This document shows, one piece after another, positions 21,301 through 23,677 of a stretch of 23,677 nucleotides of DNA; position 1 is the first letter of the stretch, and every line of letters starts with the position of its first letter. The translations under genes and the position numbers were made by a program. Below the pieces are notes generated by a model, which saw only the letters and a list, made by a program, of their open reading frames with translations, had not been told where the DNA came from and did not search any database. Source of the DNA: Candidatus Omnitrophota bacterium (lineage in GTDB: Bacteria; Omnitrophota; Gorgyraeia; Gygaellales; Profunditerraquicolaceae); NCBI GenBank assembly GCA_023818905.1, contig JAMWDE010000001.1:1-23677 (forward strand), given 5' to 3'.

Positions 21301-23677
21301 TTAAGTTTTTCTGGACTAAATATCTCTTCTCTGTCAGCACACATCAGATGCACTAACAATCTTAAGATAGAATGTTGACTCTTATATTCCGCCAGTCTTC
21401 TCACTAACCAAACCGTAAGTTTCTCAGGGTTAAGTTCAACTCCTGTGCGCGCCTTTACTTCTGCAAGGGCTCTTATTTTACCCTCTTTAGCTATCTGCCA
21501 GAGTGTTTCTTCATCCGGAATTTTACCGCTTTCTTCAATTTCTCTTAAAAGAGGATTCTGCCAACTTTTTCCAGAACCATTGAGAACATCAACAACCTCA
21601 ATTTTAAATTCCTCTCCGTAGAGCTGCTTAAATAATCTTTCTGTGGCTCTTGCATGCTCTTTGCTTACCCCATTTATCACATCGGCAATTTTTACGGCTG
21701 CCCGACAGAAATCCACTATACCTTCTTCGTTTAGAAAGACTGAACGATAAAGGTGATGTTTATCTGCCGGAATGCCAATCTGATACATCATCCGATTAAC
21801 ATCAACGCCTAAATAGCCTGCAGAAAATCTCTCTAAGCCAGCTGGAACCAATGTGTGATTGGTATAGACTATTGCTGTCTTATCAAAAGTTTCATCCGCC
21901 CTGATTTGTGCCGCCGCCACCACCGTATGGGCCTCATTCAAATGTAAAATATCGGGAATAATATTAAGTATTTTTAAAAGTTGATATGCAGCTTTTCCAA
22001 AGACTATCTCCTGCGCAAAACGCCTGACGCGGTCTTCAACATAGAGGATGTCAAATATATCGGACATTAGCATGTATAACGTAGTACCTGCGCGATTAAC
22101 CTCAAATACCCTAACTTCGACTAGCTGGTTAACATTCGGGTTGTTTGGCTCATTTACATCCCAGACGTATACTTTAATACTTAACTGCCTGCCTTCATTA
22201 TCATATACCGGCTTCAATATTCTCTTCTTAATAAGTTCAGTGTAGCTGGTAACATCCACATATTTGCCGCCTTTTAACACCTTAGAATAACCGGGTTGAA
22301 TGCCATATGCTTTAATTCCAATATTATGTAAGGCCTCCAATTTATCTCCAAAATAGACTCCCAGCCCGCCTTTTGTATTTGCTGCTTGGGCATCGTAACC
22401 TTCAAACTCAGGGATATTGCCCTCCATAGATAAAGAAACCAGAATTTTATCCTGCAAATCTTCAGAAATAATGGGGGAAGAGGCGCTGATATTTCTTAAG
22501 AAGAATCCATTATATTCCTCAAATAACCTCATAAATTCCTGTGTATCCCTCATCGCATCAGTTTCATCGGTTATACCTTTTGTAATATGGCTGATGAGTT
22601 CGTGGTAGAGAATTTTGAGTTGGAATTGTTCTAAGGTGAGTCCTTCTTTGGTAAGGTCTTCTTCAGATATTTGGAAGAAATAAGGATGGATAAAGACTTC
22701 TTTTGAGGCAATATCACAGCTAGCAACATTTCCCTGGGTTAAGGCAAGGTCAGTAGTAATGATTAATCTCCAACTCTTAAGCTGAGGGGGAGCTCTTCCT
22801 AAGATCTGTTTTAAGGTTTCTAATCTTTGTTTTAAGACTTCATAATGATTATCAAGGAATTTTTCTGGGTTTTGTAAATCAAAACCAGATACCTCAACTT
22901 TGGTTAAAATCCTATCCTTACCATATTTTTGCTCGGATTGGGTTTGGGCTTCTTCAGGTACAAGGAGAGGATAGGTATTAAAATCTTGACTTCCTTTTAA
23001 AAATATAGTATTCTGTTCGGTAGAAAGGAGACTGCCAAAATGATCAATTATGCTGATTATATAACCGTAGACCCTAAAATATGCCACGGTCAACCTTGCT
23101 TTAAAGGTACCCGCATAATGGTTTATCTTGTTTTGGAAATGCTTGAAGCTGGAGAAACACCTGAGCAGATAATCACCAAAGCTTATCCCCAACTCACTAA
23201 AGAACATATTCAAGCTGCGTTGCATTACGCTGCAGAAGTAATTAAGACCGGGGAATACATTCCTTTTGCTAAAGTTATCTAATATGCAATTTATCGTTGA
23301 TGAAAATGTGCGTAAGGAAGTAGTGGATTTTCTCAGAACCCAAGACCAAGATGTAATGTCTCTACCCGCAGGTTTAGAAGATGAAAGAATTGCCCAAATA
23401 GCCAAAGAGACCAAAAGAATATTACTTACCCATGACCAACATTTTGCTAATATATTGGCATATCCTCCAAAAGAATATTCAGGAATCATTTGTATCAAAA
23501 TCCATCCGCCCAATGCAGAAGCTATTATAAATGCTTTAGAAAACCTCTTCCAAAAACTTCCTTCCAAACAGATGGATAAGAGACTAATAATCTTAGAGAA
23601 AAACGGATTTCGCATAAGATAGCCCCTCCTAAATAATCTCATAATTCCTTCTGTATCCCTCATCGCCTCTTCTTCAT
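1..23677 (-). CDS. Giant multidomain (polyprotein-like) protein, partial at both ends, at least 7,891 residues
   Basis: Checking line by line for TTA, CTA and TCA on the plus strand in the coding register gave no stop between positions 3 and 23675. No start is convincing either: the first in-frame ATG codons near the right end (23661, 23640, 23613) lack a Shine-Dalgarno sequence, and the frame simply continues off the window. At least nine recognisable enzyme folds lie in this single frame. They are separated by short SSP-type linkers whose Pro codons begin at 22473, 20595, 18861, 18696, 17172, 16593, 14829, 13200, 13149, 10770, 10722, 9735, 6540, 5016, 4416 and 333. Proteins of this size and make-up are known from Omnitrophota genomes; that is family knowledge, and the assignment here is inference. 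At least four membrane blocks are spread through the chain, which is hard to reconcile with one soluble megaprotein. Each module is described separately below. Confidence 0.93.
228..306 (-). repeat. Nested palindromic coding element, copy 1
   Basis: The outer arms CGGCCGCTG (229-237) and CAGCGGCCG (297-305) are perfect complements, with a possible G-T pair outside them. The inner arms CCTTGT (245-250) and ACAAGG (274-279) enclose a 23-base loop (251-273) beginning CCCCACCAGCCACG. The loop is almost identical to copy 2, while every part of the inner stem differs yet still pairs. It encodes VNLFVAGGDKVF and follows the SSPIGR linker at 333 by about 30 bases. Confidence 0.8.
336..2639 (-). other. 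Long helical region with an HTH-like segment
   Basis: About 768 residues are dominated by charged amphipathic helices. At 2460-2580 there is an HTH-like stretch, IRQYGGVITEAELAKQLGLK followed by VQSLRGWAKKE, with the order helix, tight turn, and basic recognition helix seen in many winged-helix proteins. The remainder (for example RLKVERIAGLSQKDYPQMRT, RDIEERYFSHIEGSLAVSE) resembles coiled-coil or alpha-solenoid sequence with many Arg, Lys and Glu residues. I see no catalytic motif. The region ends with FRRGVASSPIGR at 333. A DNA-binding or scaffold role is possible but unsupported. Confidence 0.4.
2640..3204 (-). other. Membrane block inside the C-terminal helical module
   Basis: Five or six hydrophobic stretches lie close together, for example TWGIGDAVLWLSRSLWL, LEAGLFGGVIVGLLGNWVF, PFHLAQCLFLLATSVVSTAI and LRLIFLGVYLLATFSLNA. 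The short positively charged loops and lack of conserved polar residues suggest a structural membrane anchor more than a transporter. No SSP junction separates it from its neighbours. Confidence 0.5.
3205..4415 (-). other. Helical region with HEQLH zinc-metallopeptidase motif
   Basis: After SSPL at 4416 the chain is mostly helical. QYIQEHEQLHLGLSKDIVN contains a canonical HExxH (His6543-Glu6544-Gln-Leu-His6547; codons 4035-4049). Further along, NWTFEECLEEFLVVSAQEIL (about 3860-3910) offers several glutamates at a distance compatible with a gluzincin third ligand. No signal peptide or transmembrane segment lies between the junction and the motif. The rest (LLFLFLAYALLIMGYPNEAK, many Leu/Ala) is repeat-like and helical. 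I cannot assign a peptidase family. HExxH alone occurs by chance about once in many thousands of residues, so its position on a helix is supportive but not conclusive. Confidence 0.45.
4419..5015 (-). other. Small membrane-anchored helical module
   Basis: This 199-residue piece (6221-6419) lies between SSPM and SSPL. It starts MKKTNHSISNFSNS directly after the Pro and has two adjacent hydrophobic segments at about 4790-4930 (QVMFVVLILSTFVFF, DLAFILAFAYIIFSVIYLE). A charged region follows (KSGDVKALEELVRVVKPRD), then another hydrophobic stretch LGIWIIATIIYF, then helices ending in TTSGEGSSPL. I recognise no catalytic motif. Its size and independence suit a membrane anchor or spacer. Confidence 0.5.
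5019..6539 (-). other. Tat-signal, transglutaminase-like and TPR module
   Basis: This 507-residue module (5713-6219) starts SSPLGREYC and reaches NRRKFLRNLIMGGIGLSS (Arg5729-Arg5730, codons 6486-6491) within about 17 residues: a twin-arginine pair, F-L, then a hydrophobic stretch, as in a Tat export signal. A helical stretch leads to a Cys-His-Asp set like that of transglutaminase/SirB1-type domains: FYSCGMISILAF (Cys5870, codon 6066), VFPSHISTLVQL (His5897, 5985) and IIIADFTLG (Asp5914, 5934). TPR repeats follow: NMGIIYSSLGEDLKAIDMFS with MKIDPS, then GCIYYMEGDYKNAKNEF with YNPLSAEAYFNLGL. If the chain is cut at the SSPL junction, this piece could be exported with a folded cysteine-peptidase or transglutaminase-like domain and a TPR tail. 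The fold call is moderate. Confidence 0.65.
6543..9734 (-). other. Large module of unknown function with N-terminal membrane segments
   Basis: This 1,064-residue module (4648-5711) begins with SSPAEQKDTQ, then two or three hydrophobic segments at about 9430-9650 (MVGWLLVSVGLFIFVWLVGP, LISGLFISSFWFRLVWAGLL). A long soluble region follows. Its first half is strongly helical and charged and contains HFHFYGGLSEISLP. Its second half is mixed alpha/beta and includes FVFRVSGDECGIIYWFG (7500-7530), which resembles a degenerate GGDEF motif (S-G-D-E-C), and ITAHYYITAEEKK. The SSP at about 8547 (ALSSPQDRV) is inside a helix and is probably not a junction. I do not recognise the family. A membrane-anchored sensory or regulatory protein is one reading, with low confidence. 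Confidence 0.5.
9738..10721 (-). other. Class I SAM-dependent methyltransferase module
   Basis: This 328-residue module (4319-4646) lies between SSPI and SSPA junctions. After a beta-rich N-terminal part (TLKGEVTSRGIINLRTIPVI) comes KIVEDLGAGEGFLSLLAL at about 10330-10385, which is SAM motif I (D-L-G-A-G-E-G). VVAIEYDKDKL follows as motif II with its acidic ribose-binding residue. DFILINTDLNNW sits where motif IV would be. It resembles PrmA/PRMT-like enzymes in motif I and in the small-residue-rich loop, but the substrate cannot be assigned. A preceding 15-residue piece between two junctions (10722-10770) has no fold of its own. Confidence 0.75.
10773..12279 (-). other. Ribose-phosphate diphosphokinase (PRPP synthetase)-like domain
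   Basis: IEIFRDRFPDGELYIRIL matches the start of PRPP synthetases (R-F-x-D-G-E-x-x-V-x-I). LVELVLIMDALRLYGARHI is the L-x-E-L-L-x-x-x-D-A-x-x-x-x-x-A-x-x-I helix, and LLNTYEGYARQDKAFKPGE (about 11615-11670) is the family P-Y-x-x-Y-A-R-Q-D block. LLLVSPDDGAFTYVQEA is the family V-S-P-D-x-G, and VFVLDDETSWGTTLFAA is the PRPP-binding loop. Authentic enzymes make PRPP from ribose-5-phosphate and ATP. Here the early motifs appear partly duplicated (a second set of N-domain elements follows at about 11,800), the domain is longer than the usual 310 residues, and the loop has T-S-W-G-T-T instead of the usual T-G-G-T. It may therefore use another substrate. Catalytic competence is uncertain. Confidence 0.7.
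12280..13148 (-). other. Nucleotidyltransferase-fold (MNT-like) domain
   Basis: After the SSPV linker comes a helical stretch (SEVDTLIQSLDASPNLLWSL), then IDIVIFGDYLRGPRNAASED followed by VDALLIFKG at about 12860-12960. This matches the G-S/D-x-x-R-G-x-x-x-x-x-S-D-x-D core of minimal nucleotidyltransferases (the usual first Ser is Asp here, but S-E-D-V-D is kept). The rest is helical (FAEDLGELCAPRTQWERYLE, HEPN-like in character but without a clear catalytic motif). It leads directly into the PRPP-synthetase-like domain with no SSP junction, so the two probably act as one unit. The donor nucleotide and target are unknown. The boundary with the next domain is approximate. Confidence 0.55.
13147..13200 (-). 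repeat. Linker repeat VAAVSKQKSxSSPV, copy b
   Basis: This is the partner of 18694-18747 and encodes GASVAAVSKQKSVSSPV. It is bracketed by two junction motifs, TSPV (Pro codon 13200) and SSPV (Pro codon 13149), so the GH13 module and the next module are separated by a 16-residue spacer with a possible site at each end. Confidence 0.75.
13203..14828 (-). other. GH13 alpha-amylase-family glycoside hydrolase/transferase module
   Basis: This 542-residue module (2950-3491) has all four GH13 regions in order. Region I is LILDFVTNH. Region II is GGLRADLAFTALK, with nucleophile Asp3181 (codon 14133). Region III is VFAETYEW, with acid/base Glu3234 (13974). Region IV is HFTENHDE, with transition-state Asp3302 (13770). 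The barrel is therefore intact and should act on alpha-glucosidic bonds. GFMSQERALAATLISFAIAG fits the helix after region IV in the intracellular GlgE/alpha-amylase-like subgroups. A C-terminal beta domain (VWVLVNYSQGSKRVV, HYYIWGNKLTVDLPGWGWAVF) closes the module before TSPV. No signal peptide follows the preceding linker. Substrate specificity cannot be read from the sequence. Its setting with the phosphorylase-like and kinase-like modules suggests storage-glucan metabolism. Confidence 0.88.
14832..16592 (-). other. Kinase-like module ending in a GH13/GlgE-type beta domain
   Basis: This 587-residue module (2362-2948) opens with helices (AQEAWEKVRIWARNGK). It then shows a protein-kinase-like pattern: FFTFILPGQEDAVLKYIKF could be the strand with the ATP-binding Lys, and GEFFVDLSLNNVGII (about 15523-15567) resembles a catalytic loop D-x-x-x-x-N followed by LRIFDAVY as the metal-binding Asp. 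The last part, FYNLADLLTGEEYSYP and LRIGLASYRLHIL, is typical of the C-terminal beta domain of maltosyltransferase/GlgE-type GH13 enzymes (D-L-L-T-G-E-x-Y). The combination suggests a maltokinase-like or aminoglycoside-phosphotransferase-like fold joined to a glucan enzyme domain. A near-match to the junction motif, LKSPVGRR, lies at about 16437. The kinase call is tentative; the beta-domain call is moderate. Confidence 0.45.
16596..17171 (-). other. HAD-superfamily phosphatase module (Cof/sucrose-phosphatase type)
   Basis: This 192-residue module (2169-2360) has the four HAD motifs in order. Motif I is VFIDYDRTLSD, with nucleophile Asp2186 (codon 17118) and acid/base Asp2188 (17112). Motif II is ALTTGR. 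Motif III is the Lys in DGKVSKASVI. Motif IV is WFIGDDFAGNDRS. Spacing and the DGK(V)SK block fit the type IIB cap group, which dephosphorylates sugar phosphates and similar small molecules. All catalytic residues are present, so it should be active. The N-terminal linker is SSPI at 17172 and the C-terminal one is SSSPISSASPL at about 16593. Next to glucan enzymes, a sugar-phosphate substrate is likely but not provable. Confidence 0.82.
17175..18695 (-). other. Polytopic membrane module of unknown function
   Basis: This 507-residue module (1661-2167) begins right after SSPV. It contains several hydrophobic segments long enough to cross a membrane, including CLAVALSALGVLFFFS, LFMIWGGSSLFSALLA, FTAVGFIFSVLVI, GLLFLSGLYAFSASLLGL, VILEWILIITKPF and LLASVLGYLAWEVGTIVR. 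I estimate six to nine. After these comes a soluble C-terminal third with charged helices and ALTLFIGSKREYNNVKRLI plus RYIFVFDGNAFLRM, an alternating alpha/beta pattern with no motif I can name. It ends in RKRKASSPI. Both its neighbours are soluble enzymes, so this block would have to anchor or interrupt the chain if the protein is not cut. I do not recognise the family. Confidence 0.65.
18694..18747 (-). repeat. Linker repeat VAAVSKQKSxSSPV, copy a
   Basis: A 54-base stretch is about 80 percent identical by eye to 13147-13200 and in the same reading phase; many of the differences fall in third codon positions. It encodes GAYVAAVSKQKSASSPV and ends in an SSPV junction. It separates the nucleotidyltransferase block from the membrane module. 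The same linker in two distant places points to duplication of linker DNA within the gene. Confidence 0.75.
18762..18841 (-). repeat. Nested palindromic coding element, copy 2
   Basis: The outer arms TTCGGCCGCTGGG (18762-18774) and CCCAGCGACCGAA (18829-18841) pair at 12 of 13 positions. The inner arms GTTCGGT (18778-18784) and ACCGAAC (18808-18814) pair perfectly, enclosing a 23-base loop (18785-18807) that differs from copy 1 at only two bases. In the giant frame it encodes VNLSVAGGDRTFPAAE. It begins about 20 bases after the SSPL linker at 18861. Compare copy 1 at 228-306. Confidence 0.8.
18864..19838 (-). other. Sugar-nucleotidyltransferase (GlmU/MobA-like NTP transferase) module
   Basis: The signature loop VIIPVAGMQTRMPKESPAKC (19758-19817) corresponds to L-A-A-G-x-G-T-R-M-x-x-x-x-P-K of NDP-sugar pyrophosphorylases. 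The second G of the loop is replaced by Q and the final Lys lies in P-A-K. Further matches are QPRGDGHAIMQAA (uracil-loop region, family Q-x-G-T-G-H-A), LVVWGDMAVL (metal-binding Asp) and REFQGVNTEEEL near the end (family G-V-N-x-R-x-x-L). This is the arrangement of the N-terminal half of GlmU: NTP plus sugar-1-phosphate gives NDP-sugar plus pyrophosphate. No left-handed beta-helix acetyltransferase half follows. The neighbouring phosphorylase-like module would, if active, make its substrate type. The module ends at SSPL (18861). Confidence 0.75.
19839..20594 (-). other. GNAT acetyltransferase-like domain plus helical connector
   Basis: Just after the SSPVGR linker the chain forms strands (WIILGGSNKAHIIAEVKF, ELIGRGMLDLDS) followed by LTVEPVARGQGLAKEFAARI at about 20365-20425. 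The segment V-x-P-x-x-R-G-x-G-L-A is the GNAT acetyl-CoA pyrophosphate-binding loop (R/Q-x-x-G-x-G/A). A helix and tyrosine-rich stretch follow, then a charged helical connector leads into the nucleotidyltransferase. The acceptor substrate cannot be read from the sequence. It may modify a sugar nucleotide made by the next domain, but it could equally act on protein. The domain call is good; its exact C-terminal limit is not. Confidence 0.6.
20598..22472 (-). other. GT35 alpha-glucan (glycogen) phosphorylase-like module
   Basis: This 625-residue module (402-1026) has the fold signature of the shorter bacterial alpha-glucan phosphorylases. It contains an NTKGGLGVYFGD glycine loop, HLNEAH (21927-21944; family form HLNEGH), TNHTLVPAGLERF, LVRRLAEYK, VVGGPNYMPEW, and the C-terminal block CPRPLEEACGTSSQRTALNG. 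Active members cleave alpha-1,4-glucan with phosphate to release glucose-1-phosphate, using PLP bound to a Lys in the motif G-T-x-x-M-K-x-x-x-N-G. Here that position is Arg (residue 903, codon 20967-20969, AGA), so PLP cannot be held in the normal way. The module may be a non-catalytic glucan binder or a retaining transferase with altered chemistry. It is bounded by SSPI before and SSPV after. Confidence 0.8.
22482..22985 (-). other. Metallopeptidase-like segment with HELISH motif
   Basis: About 165 residues (roughly 230-397) lie between the toxin-antitoxin cassette and the first SSPI linker. A predicted strand (EVFIHPYFFQ) is followed by a helix with LYHELISHITKGITDE (H358, E359, H363; codons 22587-22604), then DAMRDTQEFMRLF. 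The spacing is H-E-x-x-x-H, one residue longer than the HExxH of zincins, so zinc binding is plausible but not shown. The D-E a few residues downstream could supply a further ligand. The segment recurs at the right edge of the window, so it is probably a repeated unit of the giant protein. Its N-terminal boundary is obscured by the inserted cassette. I do not know a named family for it. A role in cutting the giant protein at its linkers is conjecture. Confidence 0.45.
22521..22560. repeat. AMRDT repeat, copy 1
   Basis: This 40-base plus-strand stretch is about 80 percent identical by eye to 23631-23670, with a compensating one-base gap on each side that keeps the frame. It encodes AMRDTQEFMRLF against AMRDTEGIMRLF in the other copy. 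The two copies bracket the toxin-antitoxin cassette and most of the HELISH segment. Confidence 0.7.
22986..23014 (+). promoter_or_regulatory. Sigma70-type promoter of the toxin-antitoxin pair
   Basis: TTGACT (22986-22991) and TATTCT (23009-23014) are separated by 17 bases and lie just ahead of the antitoxin ribosome binding site. The match is 5/6 at -35 and 4/6 at -10. The promoter lies inside the giant gene, antisense to it, so the cassette can be expressed on its own. Its presence also suggests that the cassette's left boundary lies at or left of about 22985. The call rests on sequence only. Confidence 0.55.
23024..23030 (+). promoter_or_regulatory. Ribosome binding site of the DUF433 gene
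   Basis: AAAGGAG lies nine bases before the ATG at 23040. This is a strong, well-spaced Shine-Dalgarno sequence that fixes the antitoxin start. It is also good evidence that the plus-strand pair is a real operon and not a shadow of the giant frame. Confidence 0.8.
23040..23282 (+). CDS. DUF433 family antitoxin
   Basis: This 80-residue protein is the DUF433 (VapB-like) partner usually found just upstream of a DUF5615 PIN-like toxin. The family signature is clear: ITVDPKICHGQPCFKGTRI near the N terminus (the family's G-x-P-x-x-x-G-T-R-I block), then LEAGETPEQI and YPQLTKEHIQAALHYAA, a helix-turn-helix-like all-helical fold. In the family it neutralises the toxin and probably binds its own promoter. 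The ATG at 23040 is supported by AAAGGAG nine bases upstream. The stop at 23280-23282 lies one base before the toxin ATG, so the pair is probably translationally coupled. The gene lies exactly codon-opposite-codon to the giant minus-strand frame. It contains no serine and no TTA or CTA leucine codon, which is why the antisense frame stays open here. Confidence 0.93.
   Translation: MINYADYITVDPKICHGQPCFKGTRIMVYLVLEMLEAGETPEQIITKAYPQLTKEHIQAALHYAAEVIKTGEYIPFAKVI
23284..23622 (+). CDS. DUF5615 family PIN-like toxin
   Basis: This 112-residue protein belongs to DUF5615, a PIN-like (Mut7-C-type) predicted ribonuclease family paired with DUF433. It begins MQFIVDENV, matching the family's hydrophobic strand plus D-E-N start, and carries ILLTHDQHFANI, the second acidic motif (usual form T-x-D-x-D-F). 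Here the second Asp of that motif is His, so the active-site acid set may be reduced. The middle region GLEDERIAQIAKETKR is also typical. I chose the ATG at 23284 because it starts the conserved strand. A TTG at 23266 is in frame but would overlap the antitoxin and add six non-family residues. There is no clear Shine-Dalgarno before 23284, so coupling to the antitoxin is likely. No terminator hairpin is visible after the TAG at 23620. Confidence 0.9.
   Translation: MQFIVDENVRKEVVDFLRTQDQDVMSLPAGLEDERIAQIAKETKRILLTHDQHFANILAYPPKEYSGIICIKIHPPNAEAIINALENLFQKLPSKQMDKRLIILEKNGFRIR
23631..23677 (-). other. N-terminal flank: AMRDT segment, copy 2 (partial)
   Basis: In the giant frame this edge reads EEEAMRDTEGIMRLF, a close copy of DAMRDTQEFMRLF in the metallopeptidase-like segment at about 22521-22560. 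The similarity is at both DNA and protein level and the phase is the same. I read it as the tail of another copy of that segment, ending where the toxin-antitoxin cassette begins. The rest of the copy lies outside the window. Confidence 0.6.

Noticed and set aside
23205..23225. In-frame minus-strand ATG codons opposite the antitoxin as a start for the giant gene
   Set aside because: Neither has a Shine-Dalgarno sequence. The frame also continues in phase to the AMRDT segment at the right edge, so an internal start here is not needed, though it cannot be fully excluded.
23266..23283. A TTG start for the toxin upstream of the ATG
   Set aside because: It would overlap the antitoxin and add residues not found in the DUF5615 family. 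The ATG at 23284 begins exactly at the conserved first strand.
23675..23677. An ATG on the minus strand at the right edge of the window
   Set aside because: It is out of the giant frame and runs into a stop after five codons, so it is not the start of the gene.
1..23677. tRNA, rRNA, CRISPR arrays, insertion sequences and rho-independent terminators
   Set aside because: I looked for these on both strands and saw none. The only strong hairpins are the two nested palindromes, which lack a T-run and lie within the open frame.

Overview
The window is dominated by one minus-strand open reading frame that never closes. Reading the minus strand in the register whose codons occupy plus-strand triplets starting at multiples of 3, I found no stop from position 23675 down to position 3. 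That is 7,891 consecutive sense codons, with neither the start nor the stop of the gene in view. Residues below are numbered from the first full codon, 23675-23673 = residue 1, so residue = 7892 minus (lowest plus-strand base of the codon)/3. The frame recurs unchanged at every recognisable domain, so this is one gene, not a row of genes. A chain of unrelated enzyme, membrane and helical modules in one giant protein is best known from Candidatus Omnitrophota (former OP3). I assign the window there by inference, with moderate confidence; no rRNA or tRNA is present to confirm it.

From N to C terminus (right to left on the plus strand) the protein carries: a short N-terminal flank; a stretch lying antisense to an inserted toxin-antitoxin pair; a metallopeptidase-like segment (HELISH); a GT35 alpha-glucan phosphorylase-like module; a GNAT plus sugar-nucleotidyltransferase module; a polytopic membrane module; a HAD phosphatase; a kinase-like module ending in a sugar-enzyme beta domain; a GH13 alpha-amylase-family barrel; a nucleotidyltransferase-like domain joined to a PRPP-synthetase-like domain; a class I methyltransferase; a large module of unknown function with an N-terminal membrane anchor; a Tat-signal/transglutaminase-like/TPR module; a small membrane module; a long helical module with an HEQLH zinc motif, a membrane block and an HTH; and the start of another module.

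The modules are separated by a recurrent short motif, small-[ST]-S/S-S-P followed by V, I, L, M or A, seen 16 times and almost always where one fold ends and the next begins. This suggests a polyprotein-like architecture with cleavage or hinge sites. An internal twin-arginine (Tat) signal 17 residues after one of these motifs, several separate membrane blocks, and three candidate peptidase-type sites fit that idea, but nothing in the sequence proves cleavage.

Two further layers sit on top of the coding frame. First, a palindromic element about 77-80 bases long occurs twice (228-306 and 18762-18841), just downstream of an SSP motif each time. Its loop is conserved, its inner stem has changed completely while staying paired, and one outer arm is read in different frames. 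Second, a DUF433/DUF5615 toxin-antitoxin pair on the plus strand (23040-23622), with its own promoter and ribosome binding site, lies antisense inside the giant frame without breaking it. It is flanked by a fragment of repeated sequence from the neighbouring module.

There are no RNA genes, CRISPR arrays or insertion sequences that I can see, and no intergenic stretch over 300 bases. The minus-strand frame covers everything.
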